This document shows positions 8,224-18,961 of a stretch of 22,822 bases of DNA, in pieces. This stretch comes from Clavulina sp. PMI_390. Taxonomy: Eukaryota > Basidiomycota > Agaricomycetes > Cantharellales > Hydnaceae. A program made the translations under genes and the position numbers. The notes beneath the pieces are model-generated. The model saw only the letters and a program-made list of their open reading frames with translations, had not been told where the DNA came from and ran no database searches. The stretch spans positions 1 to 22,822 of the forward strand of contig WIDE01000148.1 of assembly GCA_015039315.1 (NCBI GenBank), read 5' to 3'. Positions within the stretch are counted from its first letter, which is position 1. Every line of letters begins with the position of its first letter.

Positions 8224-11200
8224 TTAGAGAGTGAGAGCGTCGTCCAAGAACCGCTCGATCTCCTTCTTGTGGGCAACCTACAGAGCGTGCAAACAATGCG
8301 GGGACAGTTAATCAGCAAGCATGAAAACTTTAAGAGAGAGGATCTTGAGGTAGAACGTACCTTGCTACCAGTTGCAACGCTTGCGCTGGGGTCACGGCCG
8401 GCGTAGATAGCGCTCTTGCCGACGTGGTGCTCAGTCTTGCTGGTAGCGGTGTGTATCCTAGGCGCGACGTAGGTCCAGGCGCCGTTGTTTAGGGGCTCCT
8501 CCTACATGACGAAATCGGTGAGCAAGGCATTACGTGAGAGACATGTAAATCGTACCTGGCACCAGAGCAGATCGGCGTTGGGGTACTTGTCGAGGTGGGG
8601 GGTAAGCTGGGAGAGAAGGGAAACAAAAGTCAGCACTGAGTTGTACACAGATATTTAGAGCAAGGGCTGGACTTACGAGATCATAGGGGAACGGCGAGAT
8701 CTGTTCAAGACGGCTGATGGCAATGTTCTTGATACCGCGCTCCTGGCGCTCCTTCAACAGAGCATAGTAGACCTGGCCTATTCTCGCAATGAGGAAATAG
8801 CAATGTAACTGATGAGAACCATTTCACCAAGTGAGCAAAATTCGAAAAACGCACCACTGCAGAGAATGTGCCTCTTGATCTCCTCAGGCGCGACGAGCTC
8901 GCCCTCGGGATGGGGCTCGGGGAGGTAACGCTGGAAGTAAGTCTCACCGACCATCTCGCTGAGGTCAGACTTGGCCTCTTTCAGACGCAGGACCTGCTTG
9001 CTGAAGAAGATAATGAGGGGCTTGCGGAACTCGCGCTTGTTCTGGCGACGGAGGACGTGGAACTAAACAAGAAACAAGAAAAAAAGGTTTAGCTCGAAGT
9101 GAACGACAAGACAAACGAAGGGAAGTGGTGGTGACAGGATACATACGTAGTTGGCAGGGGTGGTGGGGTACACAACCTGCATGTTCGCGTCCTGGTGCTG
9201 CCTCTCGAGCTTCTCAGGAGGAGGGAAGACATGGGGATGATCATCACACAACTGCAAGAACCGCTCCATCCTTGCACTCGAGTGCTCTGGTCCCTGCCCG
9301 TCATACCCATGGGGCAAGCTCATGACCAGGCCCGTGCGCTGAAGCCACTTCCTCTCACCAGCAGCGATGAACTGATCAATCATCGGCTGCGCACCATTCG
9401 CAAAGTCACCAAACTGCGCCTCCCAGATCGTCAAGTTGTCCGGGGACACGAGCGAGTAGCCCAGTTCGAACCCAAGGGTTCCAAACTCAGACAGGGAGGA
9501 GTTGCACACGACGAACGCCGCCTGGCCCGAACCGAGGTTGTTCAGGGGGACGTACTGGCGCTCGTTGGCCTGGTCGTGGATGACGGCGTGGCGCTGTGAG
9601 AACGTGCCACGCTCGACGTCCTGCCCACTGAGACGCACATGGACACCCTCAAGCGCGAGGGTACCGAACGCGAGCGCCTCGGCAGTGCTCCAGTCAATGC
9701 CGGTGCCTTCCTTCACGGACTTGCCTCTCAAGGCAAGGACACGCGCCAAGTTCTTGTGCGGAGTGAACCCACTCGGAGTAGAGGAGATCGTCTCACCAAC
9801 GTGCATGAGACGCTCATGCTCTGCGCCAGTAGGGTGGTGAGGGAGACACTGCTCCGCGAGCTCCTTGGGGCTGGGGAAGTTGGGCCACGCGCTCGAGAGC
9901 CACTCCTTGCTCGTAGGGCTATAGTCCCCAGCAGCAGCCCACGCCTTCTCAAGCATACCCCACACCCACTCCTTGTGCTCCTTGACCTCCTGCGCGCTGA
10001 ACGTACCCTGGTCAATGAGCTGCTTCATGTACTTGTTCAGGGGGGTCTCCTGCGCCTCGATGGCCTTATACATCCGGGGCTGCGTGAACATGGGCTGGTC
10101 AGTCTCGTTGTGGCCGTGGCGACGGTAACACACAATGTCAATGACGACGTCCTTCTTGTACTTGGCGCGCCAGTCAGCCGCGAGCTGGCAGACGTAGGTC
10201 ACAGCCTCGGCGTTATCACCGTTGACGTGGAAGATGGGCGCGTCGATAGCCTTGGCGATGTCGGACGGGTAGGCAGTCGAGCGGGAGAAACGGGGGTCGG
10301 TGGTGAAACCGATCTGGTTGTTCACGATCAAGTGGATGGTACCACCAGTGCCGTAGGCGGGGAGAGAGTGCATGCCGAGGGTCTCGTAGACAATACCCTG
10401 GCCAGCAAAGGCAGCGTCACCGTGGAGGAGAACGGCCATGGCGGTGTTGTGCTCCTTCTCATCGTTGGCGAAGTGCTGCAGGGCACGGGTCTTGCCGAGC
10501 ACGAGGGGATCCTCAGCCTCAAGATGGGACGGGTTCGCGACGAGGGACAGGGAAACCTTCTTGCCAGAAGGAGTGGGGCGAACGTAGTTGGCACCAAGAT
10601 CTGTTGTGCAGGCAAGCAACGTCAGCCTCGTTCACTCTGCATCAGACTAGGAGAAAGCACACACGGTACTTGACATCACCACCAGCATTGTAGTCATCAT
10701 CCTTGCTGCCCTTGAACTCGTTAAGGATAGCCTCGATAGGTTTCCTGATCACGTTGCCCAGGACATTAAGACGACCACGATGCGGCATACCCATAGTGAC
10801 AGCCTTGACACCATGCTCCACAGAGCGATCAATAAGGGCCTACCAATACGAAGGATCAGCATCCAGTGCAACGATATCAGACGCCTGCAAAGACGCACCT
10901 TCATACCAGGAATGAGCGCCTCGCAGCCCTCAAGACCGAACCGCTTCTCAGTGGGGTACTTGGCAGCGATAAAGTTCTCAAACAGCTCGGACCACATCAG
11001 ACGATCGAGAATCATGCGTTTCTCCTCGACGGTGTACGCCATGGGCTTGGGCACCTCGACGCGCGAGCGGATCCAGTCGCATTGCTCCTTGTCGGGAATG
11101 TGCACGTATTGGATACCAATGTGACCACCTGTTATCGGAGGATGTGGGACAAGGAGATGTGGAGGGGATTCAGGGGATGGACAGAAGACAGGAGAGATAA

Positions 11201-12446
11201 AGTCAGCAGCGTTTTACGAATGATATTGTCCAGCAAACAGAAAAAGGAAAGAATCAGATAAGGGCAAGGGAAGCAAGAAAGAATATGAAGCCCTTATCAT
11301 CGACGTCGGCGAATCATTTGTCAACCCAAACAGAGATGGGGTTTCCCCACACAGCCGGCGAATAGAGGGTGTGAATGTCAAATGTCAACGATGAAAAAAT
11401 GATGCAAGTGAAAAAGTGACGATTCGCATCGCTGAGATGAAAGGCCGGTGGGCGGAAGTATGGCGGAATGAAGGATGACCCCCTCAGTCTGCAAAAACAG
11501 TGGCCCTGGGCCGAAGAGGAGAGACAGAAGAAGCAATAACGAAGGATAAACTCAAAGAAGCAGACGAAGCTTCAGGATGCGAAGGAGAATAGCACGTACA
11601 GTATATCCTGCGGCAGGTATCAATGATCTCCCGAATCGTCATTGTGCTCCTGCCCTCGGTGGCAAAGTGAGGAAGGATACCAGGGCCGAGCGAGATTTCC
11701 CTGTCGAGGTCCTTTTCGGTCCAGCCATAGTGGTGGAGCTCGAGTTCGGCGGGGGTTTGGCTGTCGAGGTCAGCATCGTGGATGCCCAGGGGGTCGAGGT
11801 CGGCAATGTGATGACCACGGACTTGGAAGGCACGGACGAGCAGTTGTGCCTATAGGTAAAAGCAGGTGTCTGTTAGTAAGCTGTTAAAGAACAATCTAGC
11901 AAAAGATGTGGGGGCGTGCGTGCTCAACGTCACGCGCATGTGCCCGATGACATGTCGAGGACCGAACTTTGTGGAAATTCGAAACAAATCCGGGAATCTC
12001 GAGCATGCCCGCCAGGGACACACGAGAAGGCTGAGCAAGCGATAGAAACATACCTTGAGATGGTCCGTGAGCTCTTTGGGTGCAGCACCCACACCGACGT
12101 GAAGCGCTGGTGCACCGTCGGCAGCAGAGGGCACATCAATCAGCCCCGGTGGTGGCGAGAAGGCCTGGGACGATGGTAAGCCGTGCTCAAGTCCCGAGAA
12201 GTAGGCGTCCCAGGATGCATGCACGGAGGACGCATCGTCGCGCCAACGCCGGTACATCTCCTCGGCGTAGTACGCATTCGTCCCAGTGGCAAAGGCGTCA
12301 TTGGGCGAAGGTGCAGCAGCGCTCGAGCCGCTCGTCGATGATAACGAGCGCACAGTTGTGGCTGCGGGGAGACGGTTGGCTGATGTCGCCGAGCGGGTTG
12401 CGTCGGTGAGCGTCGTCAACACCCTTTTGCGCAACATGTTGGACAT
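8224..12446 (-). CDS. KGD1: 2-oxoglutarate dehydrogenase E1 component, mitochondrial
   Basis: There are ten exons: 12446-12054, 11849-11600, 11128-10899, 10839-10665, 10600-9147, 9062-8855, 8777-8677, 8606-8556, 8501-8361 and 8277-8224. They give 1018 residues, the usual size of the family. The enzyme is the thiamine-diphosphate-dependent E1 subunit of the TCA-cycle complex that converts 2-oxoglutarate to succinyl-CoA with the E2 and E3 partners. The N-terminus is rich in Arg, Ser, Thr and Ala ([20 protein letters not shown]), as expected for a matrix-targeting sequence. Diagnostic blocks are [33 protein letters not shown] (His311, Arg312), [10 protein letters not shown], the cofactor-binding GDAAFAGQG (Asp411) with [11 protein letters not shown] (Asn444), [11 protein letters not shown], and the C-terminal EEPLNNGAW and YAGRDP. 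The first ATG is taken; a second at 12437 is possible. Introns of 471 bp (11129-11599) and 204 bp (11850-12053) are far longer than the rest. It lies head-to-head with the CoA-transferase gene. Confidence 0.96.
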
Positions 12447-13011
12447 GGTGGTGGTGGTGTGTGCAGGTCTAGGAGACTAGTCTGTCCACCAATAGTAGCA
12501 GTCTCGTCGCCGTCTAGGACGAGGTGGGTGAAATTGAGAAAAGGAGGCGAAAAATGCTCCGTTGGGTTTGCGGTGACGCTCAAGCCAGTCGTGGGAATTT
12601 GGCCAAACCCGCGCAAACAATTCAGTGAATCCCCCTTTCATAGGCGATTTGACTCGTTCAGTTCCGAGCTCGGATGTGCTGACCATAGATGTAGTAGTGC
12701 TCAAATGGGTTTGTCCAGAATGCATAATCAAAGTAGTAATGAACTCAACTTTCGACCTCATGCCTACAGGACATCTTACAGAGCCTGCTAATGAGCTGGA
12801 ATAGAAGTGATGTGTGGCTCTTAAGGAAATCTACGCTTCTTTCGAGCCTAATAAGATGGCCAGAGCTCCTCGAGGATTGCTTTTGATTCCTGCAATTGAG
12901 AGATGTGCCAAATGAATTGTTCCAGTCTGAACATTGTTCTATGGCGCCGGTTCTCGGTTTCCCCACATCCCGTTCAGCGACACTCACTCACACTTTTCAT
13001 ACGAAATCTCA
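12447..13011. promoter_or_regulatory. Shared divergent promoter region of OGDH E1 and SUGCT-like gene
   Basis: These 565 bp separate the two start codons of oppositely directed mitochondrial genes and must contain both promoters and 5' untranslated regions. I do not see a clear TATA box on either side. A CCAAT pentamer occurs at 12489-12493, too close to the OGDH start to rely on. No other gene fits here. Confidence 0.6.
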
Positions 13012-15010
13012 ATGTTGAGGACCTCCTTCCTCCTCCCATCTTTACGGCGGACTGTCCCTCATAGCTCCAACGTCGTTCCCAGAGTCGTGATATGTGCTCC
13101 TCGTCGATATAAATCCACACACCAGAATACCACTCTGAACAGCAATGCCAATAAGAAGCCCTTGCCGCTCGATGGCGTTCGCATTGTCGACCTCACCAGA
13201 GTTCTTGCTGGCCCAACCGCCACGATGCTACTTGCTGACTTAGGGTAGGTAGGCTGTCGCGCTCGAGTCGAACACCTGGTAGGAGATGGATTGCTCATTA
13301 TGGACAAAATAGAGCCGACGTGATCAAAATCGAGGAGCCCAAACGAGGGGATGATACGAGTGAGTCTTATACTTGACATTCACAGAAGACATTGTCAATC
13401 TCACTCGACTGGGACTTCCTAAGGATCATGGCTACCACCATCAGCTCCTCTCGCCCCTTCAGCTACACCCTCTCACCTCCCTCCTGAATCGACATACTTC
13501 CTCGCCGCAAACCGTAACAAGCGGTCCCTCACTCTCAATCTCAAATCACCCCGTGGACTCGCAATCCTCAAAGACCTCATCCGCAAAGCCGATGTGCTCG
13601 TAGAGAACTATATTCCTGGAAAGTTAGACGAGTGGGGTCTCGGGTGGGAGCAGCTGAGGAAGGAAGTCAACCCAGAGTTGATTTATGTTAGCATCAGTGG
13701 TAGGTCATATTATTCTGAGACCTGCGGAGCAAGCAATTCAGCTGCTCGCTCATACATCCATCTACTCCCAATAGGATATGGACAAACTGGGCCATATGCC
13801 AAGAATCCTGGCTACGATGTCGTAATTGAGGCGGAGGCTGGACTGATGCACATGTGAGTGTCTCGCTATCTACCATGGTCTTTCACCGATAGATCCATCA
13901 ACTTATGCATCTTCTCCAATAGTACAGGAGAGCCTACAGGTCCCCCCAACAAAGTGGGCGTGGCCGTCACAGATATTAGCACAGGCCTATACGCCCATGG
14001 AGCAATTCTCTCCGCTCTCCTCCAGCGCAACCAACTCCGCTCTTCTTCATCTCCCTCCGCAGCAGCAGAATGGCAAGGAACACACATCGACATCAACCTC
14101 TTCGAAACCCAACTCGCAGGCCTCGCCAACGTCGCGTCCGCCTATCTCATCGGAGGCCAAGATGGTGGGAGACACGGGACGTCCCATCCTTCGATCGTAC
14201 CCTATCAAGTCTTCTCCTGCAAACCTTCTCTCGTCTCTGATTCATCGAGCGATGAACCGATAGAACAGCCAGGATACCTTATGATTGGTGCTGGAAATGA
14301 CGCACAGTTCATCCGGCTGTGCAATGACGTCCTCCTTCGGCCAGAACTCGCCAAAGACGAGCGCTTCCGCACGAATAAAGAGCGCGTAAAGCATCGCGAG
14401 GTTTTGATTGAGGAGATAGAGCGAACCCTTGGCAAAGAAGAGAGGAGTGTTTGGCTGGAACGATTTTGGGGCAAAGGGTCTGTCTATTTCCTTTGTCTAT
14501 AAAACGGCTGAGTGGGGTGCTCGAGTTGACACCCTATCAAACTTTCAGGATACCATTTGGCCCGATCAACAACATTGCGCAGACATTCGAGCATCCGCAG
14601 GCTGTCGCGCGCGGCAGCGTCATAGAAGTTGATGTGTGTCTTTTCTTCGTTATCCAGAGCCCTTCGAAAGCTGACAAACTCCCTCCACCTCGACCTCACG
14701 GTTATCTTCTCCTGTTCGATATAAATAGCATCCACGTGCAGGTCCACTGAAGCTCGTCGCTCCCCCCGTACATTATAACGGCGAGCGCCTACCTGTCAGG
14801 ACGCCTCCACCCTGGCTGGGACAGCATACCGAAGAGGTAAGTGGAACGTTTTATTGATACACTTTTTTTTTCTTGGCTTTACACCATGCATGGGTTGCTG
14901 ATTTCTCACTGTCCCTTCTCCATGGCATGGTTTTTTTGTAGATTTTGACAGAAGAGCTCGGGTACTCGAAAGAGGAAGTGGTAGCGCTAAGAGAAGAGGG
15001 TGCTATCTGA
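13012..15010 (+). CDS. SUGCT: Class III CoA-transferase, SUGCT-like (succinate/glutarate CoA-transferase), mitochondrial
   Basis: There are eight exons: 13012-13244, 13313-13359, 13424-13699, 13775-13853, 13923-14477, 14549-14633, 14729-14836 and 14942-15010, giving 483 residues. The first 36 residues are basic and hydroxylated (MLRTSFLLPSLRR ... RRYKST), typical of matrix import. The CaiB/BaiF family domain begins near residue 52 with LDGVRIVDLTRVLAGP. Further blocks are LGADVIKIEEP, RGDDTR, NRNKRSLTLNL, VENYIPGKL, ISGYGQTGPYA, GLMHITGEPTG, SIVPYQVF, PFGPINNIAQTFEHPQ and WLGQHTEE. The catalytic Asp that forms the acyl-aspartyl intermediate should be Asp229 in VAVTDISTG. Motif order and spacing match human SUGCT closely; that enzyme moves CoA from succinyl-CoA to glutarate or hydroxymethylglutarate. 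Substrate choice in this fungus is inferred. The in-frame ATG at 12934 would only add a poor leader, so 13012 is preferred. Some introns have weak donors (GTCTGT at 14478). Confidence 0.9.
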
Positions 15011-15400
15011 TGATAAGTGCTCAAAGCAAACGATAGTCTCTACTCAAGGGGGCAGCGAAATAACATTGCTTAATGCAAAATGTGTGCATTTACTTCGACA
15101 GCATTGAGTGAAATGAGCTACATGGAACAGGGAGCCACTACACTTTCTCTATAAATGTATTAAGGTCTTTGATGCCATAGGGGACTAAATTATAACATGC
15201 CACAGCTCTGTAATATGCTACCCACGCAACAGCTGTCTCACTGCTCGAGATGTCTAACTGACATTGATAAGGAACTGATATTCTAACACTGGACCTCTAC
15301 ACTTGGAGGACAAAAGTCAAGGCTATTAAACGTGACAGTGAGCACCAAGACAGGGGATCGTTTCAAGTGAACTGTCGAACCTTGGAGTGAGCATCGACGA
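15011..15400. other. Intergenic, convergent 3' flanks
   Basis: This 390-bp stretch lies between the ends of the CoA-transferase (+) and the F-box gene (-). It is AT-rich near 15058-15200, as expected for 3' untranslated sequence. I see no coding signal. Confidence 0.5.
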
Positions 15401-17013
15401 TCACTCGAGACGAATGAACTGGAGGTAGAACTCCGATCCCGTGGAGGCACACAGAACTGTGCCCGAAAACGTGCAGACATCAACGATCTGCATTTGACTG
15501 TCGAATGCCAGAACGTCACTAGCACTGGTAGTAATGGCCCTTTCGGCTTCAATCGAACACAACTTTCGCTGTGTCCCCAGTGGTCCCTTCACCCAAATGT
15601 CTGCGTAAGCACTTGGATCGGTGCGCAGCTTGATATCAATGAATCTTTTGGAGAGCCAGAATTGGCAGAACGCCGCTCGATACTCCATCGCGAGCGAGCG
15701 CTCAGTAGAAGGGAGGGAAGAAGACGCCCTTGGAGGTGGACTGACTCGTTGAACTTGAAGCAGACGTATACGCAGATCCGACGACGTTGAGACGCCGACA
15801 AATACCACGAAGAGCTGAGCAGCGTCGATGAACAAAGGAATGACATATTCTTCATCCACGAGCTTGATGGATCCGGCTAGTTTTGCGCCATGCTTTCCGC
15901 GGATCATTTCTATGCGTACAGGAAGCGACAGTTTGACTGACGGGCCATTCTTGAGACGAGACGCATCTCCGAGGGTTGGCTCTGAATGATGACCGAGAGG
16001 ATCGTCCAGTCGGGTGAGTATCAAGTCCAGTAGTCCACGCTGGGATGCGACGACTTTGAAGCCGAGCACGGAATTGTTCGGCAAGAGAGCCCACTCATGA
16101 ATTGAGGGGCTTCCAAGATGTGGTGATGATGGAACAAGACCACGCCATTGGTTCGTCCGCCAATTCCAGACGCCGACTTCACTGGCATGGTCGAAGAGAG
16201 GTCCCACGAGCGCCCAGTCTCCACTGAGGGCACAATGCAGCTTGAAGAAGTGCCTCACCGAAAAGGATGCACCAACGTGGAAACAGGGAACCATACCCTT
16301 ATCAGGATCCAGCGTCAAGCATAAGATTGTGACACCGCTCCCAGCCGTTTTCAAGGGATAAACGACGGCGATGGCGAAACAATCCTGTTCCACAGAGCTG
16401 GTAATATCTTGAATGGACGCTTGGCCAATGCCTGGATCTTGAGCAGCATCCGGGATTGAGCTCGTGAGAGACCATTGAGCAGCAAGGCAGGGGGCTTGGT
16501 CGTTGGAGCGCGAGCAAGTGGCTGCGAGGTCCCAGCAGGATATTGTTTGCCTCTCATCGATTCCTATAAGCCAGCGCCCTCCTGGCAGAAGACGTATATA
16601 AGCAGAGGCATTGTTCATCGCCGAGAACGGGGGTTCGTCAAATGTCATACGAGTTATCCGCACTTGAGATTGCGAATCATATACGAGACGGTGTAAAGGG
16701 GTCACAATGCGTCGTTTGAGGCGGGAAGCGCATTCTCGTAGCGCGGTCACATCCATCTCATTGAGAGGAATTGACCATGAGGGCATATTTTCGCGTGCTA
16801 GTGCATGGCGGACGATATGAAGCCATAAAGAAAGACTCTTGGTGATGCAACAATGGAACGACGTGGATACCTGAATAAATCGTGTAAGGAATGCTGAACA
16901 TGACCTTCGGATACAAGACATACCATCGAGAGGCTGGCAACATCCCAAGGGCTCAGATAGGTAGCAACATGTAGCCATAGCTCTATAGGAAGAGAATTAG
17001 GCGCAATACTCAT
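15401..17013 (-). CDS. F-box protein, possibly with a C-terminal WD-like propeller
   Basis: Two exons (17013-16924 and 16870-15401) are joined over a 53-bp intron with a GTATGT donor and an ATTCAG acceptor, giving 519 residues. Splicing restores an unbroken F-box at about residues 7-47: LPIELWLHVATYLSPWDVA, then LSM joined to VSTSFHCCI and SLSLWLHIV. F-box proteins bind Skp1 in SCF ubiquitin ligases through this region. The rest is about 470 residues. An early segment, LLPGGRWLIGIDERQTISCW, followed by DLA, looks like a WD-repeat blade, as in many Agaricomycete F-box proteins whose C-terminal part folds as a propeller. Later blades are too degenerate to count by eye. The target is unknown. 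This start is chosen because it gives the F-box at the N-terminus; the long second-exon frame has no F-box start of its own. Confidence 0.75.
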
Positions 17014-17380
17014 GAACGCTAGCTAGAGATGAGTTTGGCTTGCTCAGTGTGGTCTGAGAGAGAAAAAGCTGGGTACACACGACCCTAAATAATTCGCCTC
17101 GGGGCTACTTCCCCGGACCGCCGTCACTGGGCCGTCCATCCCGGCTCCTTGAGCGCCGAGGCCGTTGAACTGGTGGAAACATCACCGGTGCGGCTTCAGA
17201 GCAGTTACGCTAAAGAGATCCTTACTGCAACGTGCAGCTGATGCATTTAACGTGACGAAAAGTACTAGTGGACAGGCAGCGACGTATTGAGAACCAACTC
17301 GAACTGCAACGAGGAGATCTCCACTGGAGGTATTAATCAATCGAGCTTGCGATTTGGTCAATCAGTCGCGACAAGCTATG
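17014..17380. other. Intergenic: F-box gene promoter and 3' flank of the neighbour
   Basis: These 367 bp precede the F-box gene that starts at 17013 and follow the interrupted F-box-like gene. There is a GC-rich patch around 17096-17190 and nothing else recognisable. Confidence 0.45.
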
Positions 17381-18670
17381 TCACATGTAATTATCGAGCG
17401 TTATCTTGACAGAAGGGGCGCTTCCAGCGACGGAGACACGCGACCGAAGATGCACTGGGATGATCTCATCTTCCCACATTGTGAGAGAATCAACAATGAC
17501 AGAAAGGCTGGGACGAGCATCCAGCACCGCAGAGAGAGCAGGAGCTAGTTCGTTGTCCTGCACGTATCGGCTGAGACCTCCTTCCTCGATGTAGGAGAGG
17601 TGACTAACCCGAAGAATTTCTAATTGAGGGAAAATTTGATCATGCAACGCTTCCGCATCGCCGCTTACAGCGTTTGCAAGACGGCGAACGAAATTCGCCA
17701 TGTTTGCGACGGTCTCAAGACGTAGATATTTCGCATATGGGGCAATGTCTGAGTGAGATGCCTAGGCCATGACGACTTGGCGAAAGCTCGCGATATCTAG
17801 CCGATGAAGTGTAGGGAAAGTAATAGGCGTGGCGGTGAAATCCGTGGCTAGATCCTCGCAGCGAAGATGCAAAAGATTTGGAGAGTGAATGTACTGGAGG
17901 AATCTTGGCATATGGACACATAGGAACTGAAGCTGGGGAAAGGAAATAGGTTCAAGACGCATTGCCCTAGGGGATGGAGGCTCTCCGTCATAAACAAGGT
18001 GGGTTAGGCGCTGGCATTCACGCAAGAAAGGGTGGATGCGGGACCAGTCGGTTACTCCATCGCACTTCTTGAGCGATAGGCGGGTGAGATGTTTGGGACA
18101 CAGAGAACATATGCTGCTTGACTTAAGGCCCGTCACATACCCGATCGTAAGAGCTGGTACATCTTCTTGCAAACGAAATATAGGAGGGTCTTCGACGTGA
18201 ACCTCAGAATCACCACCCCGATTGAATGTCGTGCGGAGTTCATTGAGGAGCGGCATAGGCCCCGGCAGGGGGTAGAGTGAGGTTTGGCCAATGACAACAA
18301 GTTTAAGCCAACGGCAGCGAGACATAGAGCTTCGAAGAAGGTCCCATATCTGCTCGATAGCTATTTCGTCAAGATGAACGCCCCTGATATAGAGGTCAAG
18401 CGCAGGGGCTTGCGCGGACCGCTCCAAAAAGAGTTTTGTAAGCCAAATCGGGGTGTCAATAACCTTTGAACGTTCCGTTGACACTCTGACGAATGTCCAC
18501 AGCGCAAGGGTCGATATTGCAACCTGACGCCACGATGTAGACACCGTGGCGATAGTGCATCGATATTTCACGACCTTGCGATAGTGCACAATATTGTCAT
18601 AGTAGGAGGTGTAGGGGTAGATGAAGATCATTGAAATGATCTCGTATGGAAGCATATCGAAAGTAGGCAT
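17381..18670 (-). pseudogene. F-box-like protein gene interrupted by one in-frame stop codon
   Basis: The frame opens at ATG 18670 and runs 302 codons to a TAG at 17764-17762, then continues in the same frame to a stop at about 17381. The total is 429 codons. The section after the stop (residues AS HSDIAPYAKYLRLETV onward, then ARPSLSVIVDSL) aligns with the end of the intact sister gene at 18962-20299, which reads MAWASS where this gene reads MA-stop-AS. The lesion is thus consistent with a single TGG-to-TAG change. The N-terminus has the F-box-like MLPYEIISMIF, ATVSTSWRQVA and LALWTFVRVS, followed by leucine-rich segments (LTRLSLKKC, LTHLVYDGE, PNLLHLRCEDLA). It may be a recent pseudogene, or a gene encoding a 302-residue truncated protein. 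A sequencing error or heterozygous allele cannot be excluded. Confidence 0.72.
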
Positions 18671-18961
18671 GTTATTTCGCTCTCTGGCGAGGGGGAAGAT
18701 AAGGTTTTCGGGGCTTGGTGGGCTATTATTATATTGTGATTGTGGTGATGTATTTGGACTTTGCGCGCATCAAACGAGTTGACGACTGTAACCCGACCAA
18801 GACCGAGAAGAAATAAGTTTGACCCAGGACCACGATTTAACTGAGGGGTGGAAGACTACCGAGATGTCTACAGTTAGTTACGAGCGATTGGCATCAATTT
18901 CGTCCCCGATCTCTCTATTCTCGTTTGCTGCTCACATCAAGCAAACACCCACTCAAGTTCC

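Noticed and set aside
9639..10673. A 344-codon open frame on the plus strand opposite the large OGDH exon
   Set aside because: It is antisense to a clearly coding, GC-rich exon whose third-position bias keeps the opposite strand open. The translation is Val/Leu/Gly/Arg-rich with no domain.
12489..12493. CCAAT pentamer upstream of OGDH as a HAP-complex site
   Set aside because: It is only about 43 bp from the start codon, probably within the transcribed leader, and a 5-bp match is expected by chance.
12934..13011. Upstream in-frame ATG for the SUGCT-like gene
   Set aside because: It adds 26 residues (MFYGAGSRFPHIPF onward) that do not look like a presequence, while the ATG at 13012 begins a good mitochondrial leader.
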